Origin: Micromonospora coriariae
GTDB lineage: Bacteria > Actinomycetota > Actinomycetes > Mycobacteriales > Micromonosporaceae
Reading direction: 5' to 3'
Assembly (NCBI RefSeq): GCF_900091455.1
Contig: NZ_LT607412.1
Span: 1,984,001 to 2,048,000 of the forward strand
Length of the DNA stretch: 64,000 nucleotides
The notes under the pieces were generated by a model. It had not been told where the DNA came from. It was given only the letters and a program-made list of their open reading frames with translations, and searched no databases. Below are positions 49,282 through 58,304 of this stretch, one piece after another. The translations under genes and the position numbers were made by a program. Position 1 is the stretch's first letter. The number at the start of each line of letters is the position of its first letter.

Positions 49282-49818
49282 GTGAGCTACCCGCCGCCGT
49301 CGGGACCGCCCGGGGACGAGCAGCCGCCGTCACCCTACGAGCCACCCCCGGACCAGTCGCCCTACGCGCCGCCGCCGGCGGGCCAGTCGCCGTACCCGCC
49401 GCCGCCGGACCAGTCGGCCTTCGGGGCGCCGGAGCGCTCGCCGTACGGGCCGCCGGCGGACGAGCCCTCGCCGTACCAGCAGCAGGGGCCGCACCAGCCG
49501 GCGCACTGGGGGCAGCAGCCGCCGTACCCCCCGCAGGGCCCCTACGGGCAGTACGGCCCTCCGTCGTCCGGACCGGGTCGGGGCACAAACGTGCTGGCGA
49601 TCCTGTCGCTCGTGTTCGCCTTCGTGTTCCCCCCGGCCGGCGTGGTCCTCGGCCACGTGGCCAAGCGACAGATCCGTACCAGCGGCGAGGAGGGCGACCA
49701 GCTCGCCACCTGGGGTCTGATCCTCGGCTACGTCTTCACCGGGCTCACCGTGCTGGCCTGCTGTGGTTGGCTGGCGCTGGTCCTCATCGGCACCACCGGC
49801 GACAACGGCGGCTACTGA
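49282..49818 (+). CDS. DUF4190 membrane protein with Pro-rich N-terminus
   Basis: A 178-aa protein: 100 residues of repeated SPYxPPP motifs (SPYAPPP, SPYPPPP, SPYGPP), then two membrane helices (VLAILSLVFAFVFPPAGVVL and LILGYVFTGLTVLACCGWLALVLI) with a short loop HVAKRQIRTSGEEGDQLATW typical of DUF4190. The gene at 50877 has the same layout and is a paralogue. GTG 49282 follows GGAGGAGGA. Function unknown. Confidence 0.85.
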   Translation: MSYPPPSGPPGDEQPPSPYEPPPDQSPYAPPPAGQSPYPPPPDQSAFGAPERSPYGPPADEPSPYQQQGPHQPAHWGQQPPYPPQGPYGQYGPPSSGPGRGTNVLAILSLVFAFVFPPAGVVLGHVAKRQIRTSGEEGDQLATWGLILGYVFTGLTVLACCGWLALVLIGTTGDNGGY

Positions 49819-49855
49819 TCGGCGGCCAGGTCCCGTCCCATGTGGACGCGACCGG

Positions 49856-50611
49856 TCACCGGAACCGGGCCTCGCGGACGCTGTTACCGCCGTCCACCAC
49901 CAGCATCTGACCGGTGATGTACGAGGCGGCCGGCGAGCAGAGGAAGCTGATCGCGGCGGCGACCTCGTCCGGAGTGCCAGGTCGACCGACCGGGGTGCCC
50001 AGACCCTGCTTGATCTCCGCCATCGTGGACGCCGCGGTGTAGATGGTGCCGGGGGCCACCGCGTTCACGGTCACCCCGTCGGCGATCATCTCCATGGCCA
50101 GTGCCCGGGTCAGCCCGACCACCCCGGCCTTCGCCGCCGCGTACGCGGCCTCGGTGGGCAGGGCGTTGACCGGGCCGGCGGTGGCCGCGAGGTTGACGAT
50201 CCGCCCCCAGCCGCGCTCGGCCATCCCGCTGATGAACGCCCGGCTGCACAGGAACGCGGTGGTCAGGTTGCGGTCGATCTCGGCGCGCCACTCGTCGTAG
50301 GTCAGCTGCGCGACCGGTCGCAGCACCTCCGGGCTGGCGCGGCTGGCCAGGCCGGCGTTGTTGACGAGCACCTCGACGTCGCCCAACTGCTCGGCGACCG
50401 CGTCGGCCAGCGCGCCGACCTCGGACTCGTCGGTCAGGTCCGCCACGAAACCGGTCACTCCCAGTTCGCCGGCCCGCTCGTGGATGCGCCGGGTGGTGGA
50501 GACGATGGCCACCCGGGCGCCCAGGTCGGTGAGGCGGCGGGCGGTGGCGTACCCGATGCCGTCCGGGCTGCCCGCTCCGGTCACCAGGGCGACCCGTCCG
50601 TCGAGTCGCAT
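49856..50611 (-). CDS. SDR family NAD(P)-dependent oxidoreductase
   Basis: Classical short-chain dehydrogenase of 251 aa from ATG 50611. Cofactor motif [25 protein letters not shown] ([14 protein letters not shown]), Tyr-Lys active site ([20 protein letters not shown]), and the C-terminal [11 protein letters not shown]. The GAGSPDGIG loop resembles FabG/FabI-like relatives. A longer N-terminus from ATG 50761 is possible: no SD stands before 50611. Substrate unknown. Confidence 0.88.
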   Translation of the reverse strand: MRLDGRVALVTGAGSPDGIGYATARRLTDLGARVAIVSTTRRIHERAGELGVTGFVADLTDESEVGALADAVAEQLGDVEVLVNNAGLASRASPEVLRPVAQLTYDEWRAEIDRNLTTAFLCSRAFISGMAERGWGRIVNLAATAGPVNALPTEAAYAAAKAGVVGLTRALAMEMIADGVTVNAVAPGTIYTAASTMAEIKQGLGTPVGRPGTPDEVAAAISFLCSPAASYITGQMLVVDGGNSVREARFR

Positions 50612-50876
50612 GGTCACCGGGTCGGCGAGCGCGACCGGCTCGTCCGCGCCGGTGGCACCGGCCGGTGTGGCCGCACGGCCGCGCCGGCCGGCGCCGGGGC
50701 GGCTGACGTCCCGTCTCGGTCGACTACCGGAACGATCGGCGGCGCGCGCATCCATTGCCATGCCAGGATCCTGCCCGGTCGGACGGGCCCGGGCAACGCG
50801 GCACCCGGGAGCGGGGGCATCGGGTTTGGTCGCCGCTGGCTACCCTGACGGCGCACCCGACATGACGGAGAATCGC

Positions 50877-51395
50877 ATGACCAATCCCCCGCCCCCCGGC
50901 GGCTGGCAGGACCCGGCCTCGTCGGGTCAGCAGTTCGGCGATCCCACCCTCGTGGTGGGTGGCCAACCGGTTCCCGCCCAGCCGACCGTCCCGAACCCGT
51001 ACCCGGCGACCGATCCGTACGCCAGCAACGTGCCGCCGGTCCAGGCCGGCCCGTACGGCTACCCGCCGGTCGGCTACCCGGGTTACGGGTACCCGCCGGC
51101 GCCGAAGCAGAACGGCCTGGCCATCGCCGCGATGGTCGTCGCGATCATCGGCGCCCTCGGCCTCTGCGGCTACGGCCTCGGCGGCTACATCGGCGCGGTC
51201 GGCGCGATCCTCGGCCACGTGTCCCGTAAGCAGATCAGGGAGCGCGGCGAGGGTGGCGAGGGCTTCGCCACCGCCGGCATCATCGTGGGCTGGATCGCCA
51301 CTGCCCTGGCGGTGCTGGCCACCATCGCTATCGTGATCTTCTTCGTCTGGTTGGCCAACCAGGATCCGTCCAGCTACGACAGCGGCACCTACTGA
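50877..51395 (+). CDS. DUF4190 membrane protein
   Basis: A 172-aa paralogue of the gene at 49282. The N-terminus has Pro/Tyr-rich repeats (PYGYPPVGYPGYGYPPAPKQ), two membrane helices (LAIAAMVVAIIGALGLCGYG and GIIVGWIATALAVLATIAIVIFF), and the loop HVSRKQIRERGEGGEGFATA. ATG 50877 is preceded by GGAG 6 nt away; ATG 50862 is the alternative. It is divergent from the SDR and convergent with the CoA-ester lyase. Confidence 0.85.
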   Translation: MTNPPPPGGWQDPASSGQQFGDPTLVVGGQPVPAQPTVPNPYPATDPYASNVPPVQAGPYGYPPVGYPGYGYPPAPKQNGLAIAAMVVAIIGALGLCGYGLGGYIGAVGAILGHVSRKQIRERGEGGEGFATAGIIVGWIATALAVLATIAIVIFFVWLANQDPSSYDSGTY

Positions 51396-51401
51396 GTTCG
51401 G

Positions 51402-51435
51402 CGGGCCGCCCCGGTCAGCGACGCGGGGCGGCCCG
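51402..51435. terminator. Bidirectional terminator
   Basis: CGGGCCGCCCCG (51402-51413) pairs perfectly with CGGGGCGGCCCG (51424-51435), 12 bp, loop 10 nt, between convergent genes. Confidence 0.8.
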
Positions 51436-51440
51436 GCCGG

Positions 51441-52397
51441 TCACTCCGAGGGCGGGGTGAACGACGAGGTACGGCTCATCCCGGCGGCCCGGCCCTTGGC
51501 GGCGATGACCAGCGCCATCTTGCGGGACGCCTCGTCGATCATCTCGTCGCCGAGCATCACGGCGCCGAGCTTTCCGCCGGCCTCCGAGGTGTAGTGCTGG
51601 TACGCGTCGAGGATCAACTCGGCGTGGTCGTAGTCGGCCTGCGCCGGCTGGTAGACCTCGTTGGCGGCGTCGATCTGGCCCGGGTGCAGCACCCACTTGC
51701 CGTCGAAGCCCAGCGCCGCCGAACGCCTGGCCACCTCACGGAAGGCGTCCACGTCCCGGATCTGCAGGAACGGGCCGTCGATGGCCTGCTTGTCGTGCAT
51801 CCGCGCGGCCATCAGGATGCGCATCAGGATGTAGTGGTACGGGTCGCCCGGGTAGTCCGGGATCAGGCCCCCGACCACCATCGACTTCATGTTGATCGAG
51901 GCCATGAAGTCGGCCGGACCGAAGATGATGGTCTCCACCCGGGGCGAGGCGGCGGCGATCGCGTCCACGTTGACCAGGCCGGCGGCGTTCTCGATCTGCG
52001 CCTCGATGCCGATCCGGCCGACCTCCAGGCCGAGCGTCTTCTCGATCTGGGTGAGCGTCAGGTCCAGCCACTGCACCTGCGCGGCGTCCTGCACCTTCGG
52101 CAGCATGATGCAGTCCAGGTTCGCGCCGGCACCCTCGACCACCTCGATGACGTCCCGGTAGGTCCACGGGGTGGTCAGGTCGTTGACCCGGACCACGCGC
52201 GTCTTGCCCGCCCAGTCACCCTCGTTGAGCGCGGCCACGATGTTCTTCCGCGCATCCGGCTTGGCCAGCGGGGCCACGGCGTCCTCCAGGTCGAGGAAGA
52301 CCTGGTCGGCCGGGAGTCCCTGCGCCTTGCCGAGCATCTTGACGCTGGAACCCGGTACCGCGAGGCAGGACCGGCGGGGACGACCGACTCTGGCCAT
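51441..52397 (-). CDS. HpcH/HpaI (CitE-like) CoA-ester lyase
   Basis: A 318-aa TIM-barrel lyase related to citrate lyase beta and beta-methylmalyl-CoA/malyl-CoA lyases. Motifs: CLAVPGSSVKMLGKAQGL, VFLDLEDAVAP (metal Glu/Asp), DCIMLPKVQDA, IGIEAQIENAAGLVNVDAIA, IIFGPADFMASI and KWVLHPGQIDAANEVY. With MaoC and the acyl-CoA dehydrogenase it could cleave methylmalyl-CoA to glyoxylate and propionyl-CoA. ATG 52397 has AAGGAG 8 nt upstream. It is divergent from the SDR gene. Confidence 0.92.
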   Translation of the reverse strand: MARVGRPRRSCLAVPGSSVKMLGKAQGLPADQVFLDLEDAVAPLAKPDARKNIVAALNEGDWAGKTRVVRVNDLTTPWTYRDVIEVVEGAGANLDCIMLPKVQDAAQVQWLDLTLTQIEKTLGLEVGRIGIEAQIENAAGLVNVDAIAAASPRVETIIFGPADFMASINMKSMVVGGLIPDYPGDPYHYILMRILMAARMHDKQAIDGPFLQIRDVDAFREVARRSAALGFDGKWVLHPGQIDAANEVYQPAQADYDHAELILDAYQHYTSEAGGKLGAVMLGDEMIDEASRKMALVIAAKGRAAGMSRTSSFTPPSE

Positions 52398-52493
52398 GGA
52401 TGCGCTCCTTCCAGCGTCCGGCGGGCACGCCGACGCCACCTGACGACAGATCCGAGAAACTTAACGATCCCAAAGGGCGTGGTGACGCCACGG

Positions 52494-52499
52494 TAACCT
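52494..52499 (+). promoter_or_regulatory. SDR gene -10 box (leaderless)
   Basis: TAACCT is 6 nt before ATG 52506; no SD is present. Confidence 0.55.
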
Positions 52500-52505
52500 C
52501 GCGCC

Positions 52506-53351
52506 ATGACCGGGGTGAATGGACCTGTGGAAGATCTCACTGGGCGTCGACTGGTGGTGGTGACCGGTGCCAGCTCCGGCATCGGGCTGGCCGCCGCCGT
52601 GGACCTGGCGTGCCGCGGTGACCGGGTGGTGCTGGTCGGGCGGGACCCGGCCCGGTTGCAGGCCGCGGCGGAACGGGTACGGGAGACGTCGGGCGAGCGT
52701 CCGGAGCTGTTCCGGGCCGACTTCGCGGTGCTCGACGACGTGCGCCGGCTCGCCGGGCGGCTGCGCGACGCGTACGACCGGATCGACGTGCTGGCCAACA
52801 ACGCCGGTGCCATCGCACTCCAGCCGCTCACCACCGTCGACGGCTTCGAGCTGTCGATCCAGGCCAACCATCTGGCGCCGTTCCTGCTGACGAACCTGCT
52901 CGCCGACCGGATCGGCCGGATCGTGGTGACCGCCTCCGGCGCGCACCGCTTCGGCACGCTCGACCCGGACGACCTGAACGCGCCGCTGCGCGGCTACCGA
53001 CCGATGGGCGCGTACGGCACAAGCAAGCAGGCGAACATCCTGTTCACCGGCGAGGCGGCCCGGCGTTGGCCGGGCATTCCGGCACACAGCTTCCATCCCG
53101 GAGTGGTGCGCACACGGTTCGCCAACGACAGCCGGCTGGTCGCCCTCGGCATGCGGCTCCTGCCGTTCCGCAGCCCCGAGAAGGGTGCCGAGACCCTGGT
53201 CTGGCTCGCCAACCAGGACCGGTCCCGGCTGGTCGACGGCGGCTACTACCACGACCGGCGGCTACGCCGGCCGTACCGCAAAGCCGCCGACCCGCAGCTG
53301 GCCGCCCGGCTCTGGGCGGCCAGCGCCAAGGCCGTCGGCATCGCGGACTAG
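52506..53351 (+). CDS. SDR family oxidoreductase (retinol dehydrogenase-like)
   Basis: A 281-aa short-chain dehydrogenase. Motifs: LVVVTGASSGIGLAAAVDLA, IDVLANNAGAIALQPL, IQANHLAPFLLTNLLA, VTASGAHRFG and the active Tyr-Lys in YGTSKQANILFTGEAARR; HPGVVRTRFA follows. The layout resembles retinol dehydrogenase/WW-domain oxidoreductase-like SDRs. ATG 52506 is leaderless. The stop TAG at 53349-53351 may also form the -10 box of the next gene. Confidence 0.9.
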   Translation: MTGVNGPVEDLTGRRLVVVTGASSGIGLAAAVDLACRGDRVVLVGRDPARLQAAAERVRETSGERPELFRADFAVLDDVRRLAGRLRDAYDRIDVLANNAGAIALQPLTTVDGFELSIQANHLAPFLLTNLLADRIGRIVVTASGAHRFGTLDPDDLNAPLRGYRPMGAYGTSKQANILFTGEAARRWPGIPAHSFHPGVVRTRFANDSRLVALGMRLLPFRSPEKGAETLVWLANQDRSRLVDGGYYHDRRLRRPYRKAADPQLAARLWAASAKAVGIAD

Positions 53352-53352
53352 C

Positions 53353-53637
53353 GTGACCACCGTGCTGACGCTTGTCGCGCTCGTCGAGTTCACCGCCGGG
53401 GCCGAGGCCGCCGGAAAACACTACGAGGACACCGTGCTGGCCCTGCTCGGACGGCACGGCGGCCACCTGGAACGTCGGCTGCGCGGCATCGACGAGCGGG
53501 CCGAGGTGCACGTCATCCGGTTCGACGCGCGAGCCGGGTACGAGGCGTTCCTCGCCGACCCGGAGCGTTCCGCGCTGCGCGCCGCGCTCGGCGGGTCCGC
53601 GCCGACCACCCGCGTGATCGAGGTGTACGAGGCGTAG
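53353..53637 (+). CDS. DUF1330-like small protein
   Basis: A 94-aa ferredoxin-fold-like protein (dimeric alpha/beta barrel). TLVALVEFTAGAEAAGKHYE at the start and VHVIRFDARAGYEAFLADPE later match DUF1330-type proteins. GTG 53353 begins 1 nt after the SDR stop; an in-frame GTG at 53362 lies 7 nt after TAGCGT and could be a leaderless start. Function unknown. It is convergent with the EamA gene across about 140 nt rich in short GC palindromes. Confidence 0.8.
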   Translation: MTTVLTLVALVEFTAGAEAAGKHYEDTVLALLGRHGGHLERRLRGIDERAEVHVIRFDARAGYEAFLADPERSALRAALGGSAPTTRVIEVYEA

Positions 53638-53778
53638 GGCGTGTTTCAGGCGCGCCTGCCGAGCCGCCGAGCCCGCCAGCGCCACGACCCGCGCAAGACG
53701 CCGGGCGGGCCCGCCCCGGAGGGAACCGCAAGCGGTGTTCCTCAGGTCGTCCCGGATTCGCCCGGGCCGGGCGGGCGG

Positions 53779-54738
53779 TCAGTCTTTCAACGGGGCGGCG
53801 TCGGCGGGGAGCGGGGTGGGCGGCGTGGCGCGGCGACCGGCCCGGGCGCCACCGAGCACCACCACGGCCACCCCGACCAGCAGCAGCGCCATTCCCAACA
53901 GCGCGTACGGGCGGGGCAACTGCCCCAGCCAGACCCAACCGAGCAGCGCCGCGCCGGGCACCTCCAGCAGGATCAACACGCTGACCGTGGTCGCCGGAAT
54001 CCGGCGCAGGGCGTAGTTGAACATCGAATGGCCGAGCAGTTGTGCGCCGGCCACCAGGGCCAGGATGGCCAACCAGGTACGCCCGTCGAAGCCGGTCATC
54101 CGGACCCCACCGAGCAGGCAGACCACCAGCAGGATCAGCGCGCAGATCCCGTAGCAGATGGTGGTGTACGTGGTGGTGCTGATGCTGGCCCGGGCCCGCT
54201 CACCGAAGGCGGTGTAGACGGCGGCGAACAGGCCACCGGTCAGCGCGAGCAGGTCACCGACCACGGCCCGCCCGGAGATGCCCACGTCCGCGCCGGTGGC
54301 GATCACTGCGCCGCCGACCGCCACCGCGATGCCGATCCAGACCACCGGGGGCAGCCCACGGCCCTGGGCACGGGCGATCAGCCCCTGCCAGACCGGCTGG
54401 GTGGCGACCAGGGCGGTGGCCGTGGCGACCGAGGTGAGTTGCGCGCTCGGCATCCAGGTGGCGAAGTGCGCGGCGAGCGCGACCCCGGAGAGCACGCAGT
54501 ACAGCCCCTCCCGCCGGCCTGCGCGGCCGGCCAGCGCACGGAACTCGGCGCGACGCCGGGCCAGCGAGAACGGGCTCAGCACGGCCACCGCGAGCAGGTT
54601 CCGCCAGAACGCGATGGCCAGCGCGGGAGCGGCGGCGTAGGCGATCAGCGGCGCGGACGACGACACGGCGACCACGGCCAGGCCGACCGCGCCGGTGGTC
54701 AGCGGATCCGGGGGCGGGCGGTGTGAGGAAGGGGGCAC
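53779..54738 (-). CDS. EamA/DMT family transporter
   Basis: A 319-aa protein with ten membrane helices in two EamA repeats. First repeat: LIAYAAAPALAIAFWRNLLAVAVL and VLSGVALAAHFATWMPSAQL; second: GDLLALTGGLFAAVYTAFG and YALRRIPATTVSVLILLEVP. These export amino acids or metabolites. GTG 54738 is preferred (GAGGA 9 nt upstream); TTG 54747 is possible. It is divergent from the HAD gene and the 5' ends lie about 100 nt apart. Confidence 0.9.
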   Translation of the reverse strand: MPPSSHRPPPDPLTTGAVGLAVVAVSSSAPLIAYAAAPALAIAFWRNLLAVAVLSPFSLARRRAEFRALAGRAGRREGLYCVLSGVALAAHFATWMPSAQLTSVATATALVATQPVWQGLIARAQGRGLPPVVWIGIAVAVGGAVIATGADVGISGRAVVGDLLALTGGLFAAVYTAFGERARASISTTTYTTICYGICALILLVVCLLGGVRMTGFDGRTWLAILALVAGAQLLGHSMFNYALRRIPATTVSVLILLEVPGAALLGWVWLGQLPRPYALLGMALLLVGVAVVVLGGARAGRRATPPTPLPADAAPLKD

Positions 54739-54842
54739 GGGAAGCAATCCTCACATGCTCGCGAACAACACGGAACGTCAGCACTCCGTTACGATCACGC
54801 GGTCCGCGCCGGCGACCCTCGACCGCCCGGAGGCGCTCCCCC

Positions 54843-55550
54843 ATGCCCAACTACCAGGCGGTGCTGTTCGATTTCTTCGGCACCCTGACCCGTCCGGTCC
54901 AGCGCGGTGCCGCCCACCTCGGCACCGCGGAGCTGCTCGGATGCCACACCGACACGTTGACCGAGGTGCTGGACCGCACCTACTACGAGCGGGCCACCGG
55001 CCGGCTCGGCAACGCGGAGGCGACGCTGCGGTGGGTCTGCGGCCAGGCCGGCGTACACCCCAGCGACCACGCGGTGCGCGCGGCCGTGGCCTCCCGGCAC
55101 CGCGCGGTCCGCGCGGACACCCGGCTGCGGGCCGACGCGGTGCCCGTGCTGGCGGCGCTACGCCAGCGCGGCCTGTGCACAGGCGTGATCAGCGACTGTA
55201 CGCACGAGCTGCCGGCCTTCCTGCCACAGCTCGCGGTCGCCCCGCTGCTCGACGTGCGGGTCTTCTCGGTGCAGGTCGGACGGTGCAAGCCGGATCCCGC
55301 GCTCTACCTGACCGCCTGCGGGCGACTCGGGCTCGCGCCGCGCGACTGCCTGTACGTCGGCGACGGCGGCAGCCAGGAGTTGACCGGCGCGGAGCGGGCC
55401 GGGATGACCGCCGTCCGACTCGCCGCGCCCGACCTCGCCGAGCACATGGTGTTCAACGCCGACCGGGACTGGCGCGGCCCGACACTCAGCACATTGCGCG
55501 ACGTGCTCGACCTCGTCGACGCCGAGGTCATCGGCGTGGGGGTCGGCTGA
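54843..55550 (+). CDS. HAD family hydrolase
   Basis: A 235-aa haloacid dehalogenase-type phosphatase. Motif I VLFDFFGTLTRPV (second catalytic Asp replaced by Phe, as DFFGT), motif II GVISDCTHEL, motif III KPDPALYLTAC and motif IV YVGDGGSQELTGAERAG. In motif I the usual DxD is DFFGTLT, which occurs in 2-haloacid dehalogenase-like and some phosphatase subgroups. ATG 54843 has GGAGG 8 nt upstream. The substrate is unknown. Confidence 0.9.
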   Translation: MPNYQAVLFDFFGTLTRPVQRGAAHLGTAELLGCHTDTLTEVLDRTYYERATGRLGNAEATLRWVCGQAGVHPSDHAVRAAVASRHRAVRADTRLRADAVPVLAALRQRGLCTGVISDCTHELPAFLPQLAVAPLLDVRVFSVQVGRCKPDPALYLTACGRLGLAPRDCLYVGDGGSQELTGAERAGMTAVRLAAPDLAEHMVFNADRDWRGPTLSTLRDVLDLVDAEVIGVGVG

Positions 55551-55568
55551 CCGCACAGCGGCGGCGGG

Positions 55569-56081
55569 TCAGCGGCGGCGGACCCGGTGCAGGCGGAACG
55601 GCTTGCGGGCGGCCCGGACCGCCGGGGTCTCCCGGGGCGGTTCGGCCTGCGCGTCGGCCGGCAGGTCGGCGCCGGAAAGCGGGTCACCGGCCGGGGCGAG
55701 CCGGTTCACCGCGCAGCCGTCGGCGGCCCACCGGGCCACCAGGTCGGCGGTCGGGCCGGGCGCGTTCAGCCGCTTGCCGGCCACCAGCGGCGCTGCTGTG
55801 TCCCATGCGTCGGTGCCCGGTCGCAGCCGGGTCACCCGCGCCGGCCAGGTGACGATCCGGCCGCCGTGGTCACCGCGCAGGCTGACCTGCGCCTCGGCCG
55901 CGTCGGCCAGCCCCGGTGCGGCCTGCTCGCCCGGCCCGCTGACCACGAACAGGGCGCCCTCCAGCGGGGCGCACCAGAGTGCGAGCGCGGGCCCGCCGGC
56001 CACGCTGACCCACGCCACCGCGGCCTTCTTCATCGCCTCGTCGACCAGTGGCGTGCCTCGGGGGGCGTCCTCGTCCGTCAC
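55569..56081 (-). CDS. Hypothetical protein, possible FMN-binding split barrel
   Basis: A 170-aa soluble protein. The middle has beta-like stretches (WVSVAGGPALALWCAPLEGALFVV, AEAQVSLRGDHGGRIVTW) recalling pyridoxamine 5'-phosphate oxidase-like flavoproteins, but similarity is weak. GTG 56081 (VTDEDAPRGTPLVDEAMKK) lies 6 nt after GACAAT, in line with leaderless initiation; ATG 56099 is the alternative. It is downstream of the PhzF gene but separated by 9 nt from its stop side in the opposite order, so co-transcription from PhzF is likely. Confidence 0.68.
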   Translation of the reverse strand: MTDEDAPRGTPLVDEAMKKAAVAWVSVAGGPALALWCAPLEGALFVVSGPGEQAAPGLADAAEAQVSLRGDHGGRIVTWPARVTRLRPGTDAWDTAAPLVAGKRLNAPGPTADLVARWAADGCAVNRLAPAGDPLSGADLPADAQAEPPRETPAVRAARKPFRLHRVRRR

Positions 56082-56114
56082 ACCCGCATTGTCCCGCATG
56101 AACACCCCCGCCGG

Positions 56115-56984
56115 TCAGCCCACGAACGGTGGCACGGCGATCTCACCCCGGGCCACCGGCATCACCTGGCCGGCGACCGTCGCACCGACCACCACGCCGT
56201 TCTCCGCGGTGACCGTGCAGGCCAGCGCGGACGGACGGTTCATCTCCACACCCTGGCGCACGGCGTATCGGGACAGCCCGTCGGCGGGCAGCAGGCCGCT
56301 GGCCACCAGCCAGACACCGAGACCGAGTGCCGCCGAACCGGTCGCCGGGTCCTCCGGTACGCCGAGGCCGGGCACGAAGACCCGGGCGTGCGCGGTTTGC
56401 GCGGTCGGATCCCAGGAGAAGACGCTGACGTGCGCCACCCCGTACCGCTCCGCCGCCGCCGGATTCACCCGGGCGCGGGCCACCGACTCCGGCCGCACCG
56501 GCAGGTACGGGAACTCCAGCCCGCAGCCGGCGACCCGTGGGGGCGGCCCCATGTGGTCGTCCGGGGCCAGCCCGGCGATCTCCAGCAGCGGCTCCGGGTC
56601 CAGCTCGGGGCCGAGGGTCGGGCTTCCACCGGTGAGGGTCGCCCCGGACGCGGTCACCTCGATCGGCAGCACACCGGCGCCGCACTCCTGCATGACCTGC
56701 CCCACACCGAACATCCCGCGCCGGCTCGCGGTGACCGCGGCGCCGACGCTGGGATGCCCGGCGAACGGCAACTCCTCCACCGGGGTGAAGATCCGTGCCC
56801 GGTATGTGGCGCCGACCTGGGTCGGGGCCAGCACGAACACCGTCTCGGAAAGGTTGAACTCCAGCGCGAGCGCCTGCATCTGCTCCGTGGCCAGCGCCTC
56901 CGCGCCGAACACCACGGCAAGCGGGTTGCCGGCGAAAGGGCGATCGGTGAAGACGTCCACGATCTCGTAGGCCAAGGTCGACAT
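56115..56984 (-). CDS. PhzF family isomerase/epimerase
   Basis: A 289-aa PhzF-like protein of the diaminopimelate epimerase fold. The catalytic Glu lies in EFNLSETVFVLAP; FTPVEELPFAGHPSVGAA and VFVPGLGVPEDPATGSAALG are family hallmarks. Members isomerise small acids; PhzF itself acts in phenazine synthesis, which is not encoded here. ATG 56984 is 8 nt downstream of TAGTGT, so probably leaderless, and divergent from the MgtE-N gene. Confidence 0.92.
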   Translation of the reverse strand: MSTLAYEIVDVFTDRPFAGNPLAVVFGAEALATEQMQALALEFNLSETVFVLAPTQVGATYRARIFTPVEELPFAGHPSVGAAVTASRRGMFGVGQVMQECGAGVLPIEVTASGATLTGGSPTLGPELDPEPLLEIAGLAPDDHMGPPPRVAGCGLEFPYLPVRPESVARARVNPAAAERYGVAHVSVFSWDPTAQTAHARVFVPGLGVPEDPATGSAALGLGVWLVASGLLPADGLSRYAVRQGVEMNRPSALACTVTAENGVVVGATVAGQVMPVARGEIAVPPFVG

Positions 56985-56992
56985 GTTGATAA

Positions 56993-56998
56993 ACACTA
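56993..56998 (-). promoter_or_regulatory. phzF-like gene -10 box (leaderless)
   Basis: TAGTGT (minus strand) lies 8 nt before ATG 56984; no SD. Confidence 0.45.
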
Positions 56999-57004
56999 GG
57001 CGCT

Positions 57005-57010
57005 TAGGCT
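57005..57010 (+). promoter_or_regulatory. MgtE-N gene -10 box (leaderless)
   Basis: TAGGCT lies 7 nt before GTG 57018. It decides for GTG 57018 against GTG 57012. Confidence 0.55.
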
Positions 57011-57017
57011 GGTGCCC

Positions 57018-58304
57018 GTGAGTACGCCGACCCGGGTTTACATCGCCCGCCTCGCCGGAGTCGCCGTCTTCGATCCGAACGGCGACCAGGTGGGCCGGGT
57101 TCGTGACGCGGTGGCCCGGCTGCGGGCGACCAAGCGTCCACCGGAGGTCGTGGGCCTGGTCGCCGAGATGCCGATGCGCCGGCGGATCTTCCTGTCCATC
57201 AACCGGATCACGTCCATCGACGCCGACGCGGTCGTGCTCGGCTCCGGCACCCTCAACCTGCGGCGCTTCGAGAAGCGCCCGAACGAACTGCTGGTGCTCC
57301 AGGAACTGCTGGACCGGCGGGTTCAGCTCGAACCCAGCGGCCAGCCCGGCGCGGTGGTGGACGTCGCCATGGAATGCTCCCGGGGCGGTGAGTGGTCGCT
57401 CACCCGGGTCGCGGTCCGCGAGCAGACCGGCCGGCTCACCCGCCGCGGCCACCTGCACCAGGTGGAGTGGGACCGGGTGCGCGGGCTCAGCGGCATCGCC
57501 GACAACCGGGGTACGGCGAATCTGCTCGCCGTACTGGAGGACATGCGCCCGGCCGACCTGGCCAACGCCCTGCAGGACCTGCCCGACGCGCGGCGCAACG
57601 AGGTCGCGGCGGCTCTGGACGACGAGCGGTTGGCCGACGTGCTCAGCGAGTTGCCGGAGCACGACCAGGTGGAGATCCTGGCCGCGCTGGACCGGGAACG
57701 GGCGGCGGACGTGCTGGAGGAGATGGACCCGGACGACGCGGCGGACCTGCTCAACGAGCTGCCCCCGCCGGAGCAGGACGTGCTGCTGGACCTGATGGAG
57801 CCGGACGAGGCCGACCCGGTGCGCCAACTCCTCAAGTACACGCCCGGCACGGCGGGCAGCGTGATGACGTCGGAGCCGGTCATCCTGCCGCCGGACGCCA
57901 CAGTCGCCGAGGCGCTCGCCCGGATCCGGGAGCCACAGCTCTCCCCCGCCGTCGCCGCGCAGGTCTTCGTGACCCGGGCCCCACAGAACACCCCGACCGG
58001 CCGGTACCTGGGCATGGTGCACTTCCAGGCGTTGCTGCGCGAACCCCCGGCCGACCTGCTGGGCAAGGTCGTAGTCAACGACATCGACCCGCTGCGCCCC
58101 ACCACCCCACTGCCGGAGATCACCCGCCGGATGGCCACGTACGACCTGGTCGCCATGCCGGTGATCGACCGGAACAACCGGCTGGTCGGCGCCGTGACGG
58201 TGGACGACGTGCTGGACCATTCACTGCCCCGGGACTGGCGGGACCGGGACGCTCTGGGCTCCATGAACGCCCCCGACCTGGCGGCGGATGGCGCGGATGG
58301 CTGA
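57018..58304 (+). CDS. MgtE-N/CBS domain protein with N-terminal PRC-barrel-like region
   Basis: A 428-aa soluble protein. N-terminal region with barrel-like strands (TRVYIARLAGVAVFDPNG, GVAVFD), MgtE intracellular N domain about 160-290 (helical repeats such as LQDLPDARRNEVAAALDDER and VLEEMDPDDAADLLNELP), then a CBS pair about 290-410 (GSVMTSEPVILPPDATVAEA, LVAMPVIDRNNRLVGAVTVD). There is no MgtE channel domain, so it is not itself a transporter; it may sense Mg or adenylates. GTG 57018. It overlaps the next gene by 8 nt. Confidence 0.9.
   Translation: MSTPTRVYIARLAGVAVFDPNGDQVGRVRDAVARLRATKRPPEVVGLVAEMPMRRRIFLSINRITSIDADAVVLGSGTLNLRRFEKRPNELLVLQELLDRRVQLEPSGQPGAVVDVAMECSRGGEWSLTRVAVREQTGRLTRRGHLHQVEWDRVRGLSGIADNRGTANLLAVLEDMRPADLANALQDLPDARRNEVAAALDDERLADVLSELPEHDQVEILAALDRERAADVLEEMDPDDAADLLNELPPPEQDVLLDLMEPDEADPVRQLLKYTPGTAGSVMTSEPVILPPDATVAEALARIREPQLSPAVAAQVFVTRAPQNTPTGRYLGMVHFQALLREPPADLLGKVVVNDIDPLRPTTPLPEITRRMATYDLVAMPVIDRNNRLVGAVTVDDVLDHSLPRDWRDRDALGSMNAPDLAADGADG

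Noticed and set aside
57018-58304. MgtE magnesium channel
   Set aside because: Only the intracellular MgtE-N and CBS domains are present; no membrane segment follows.
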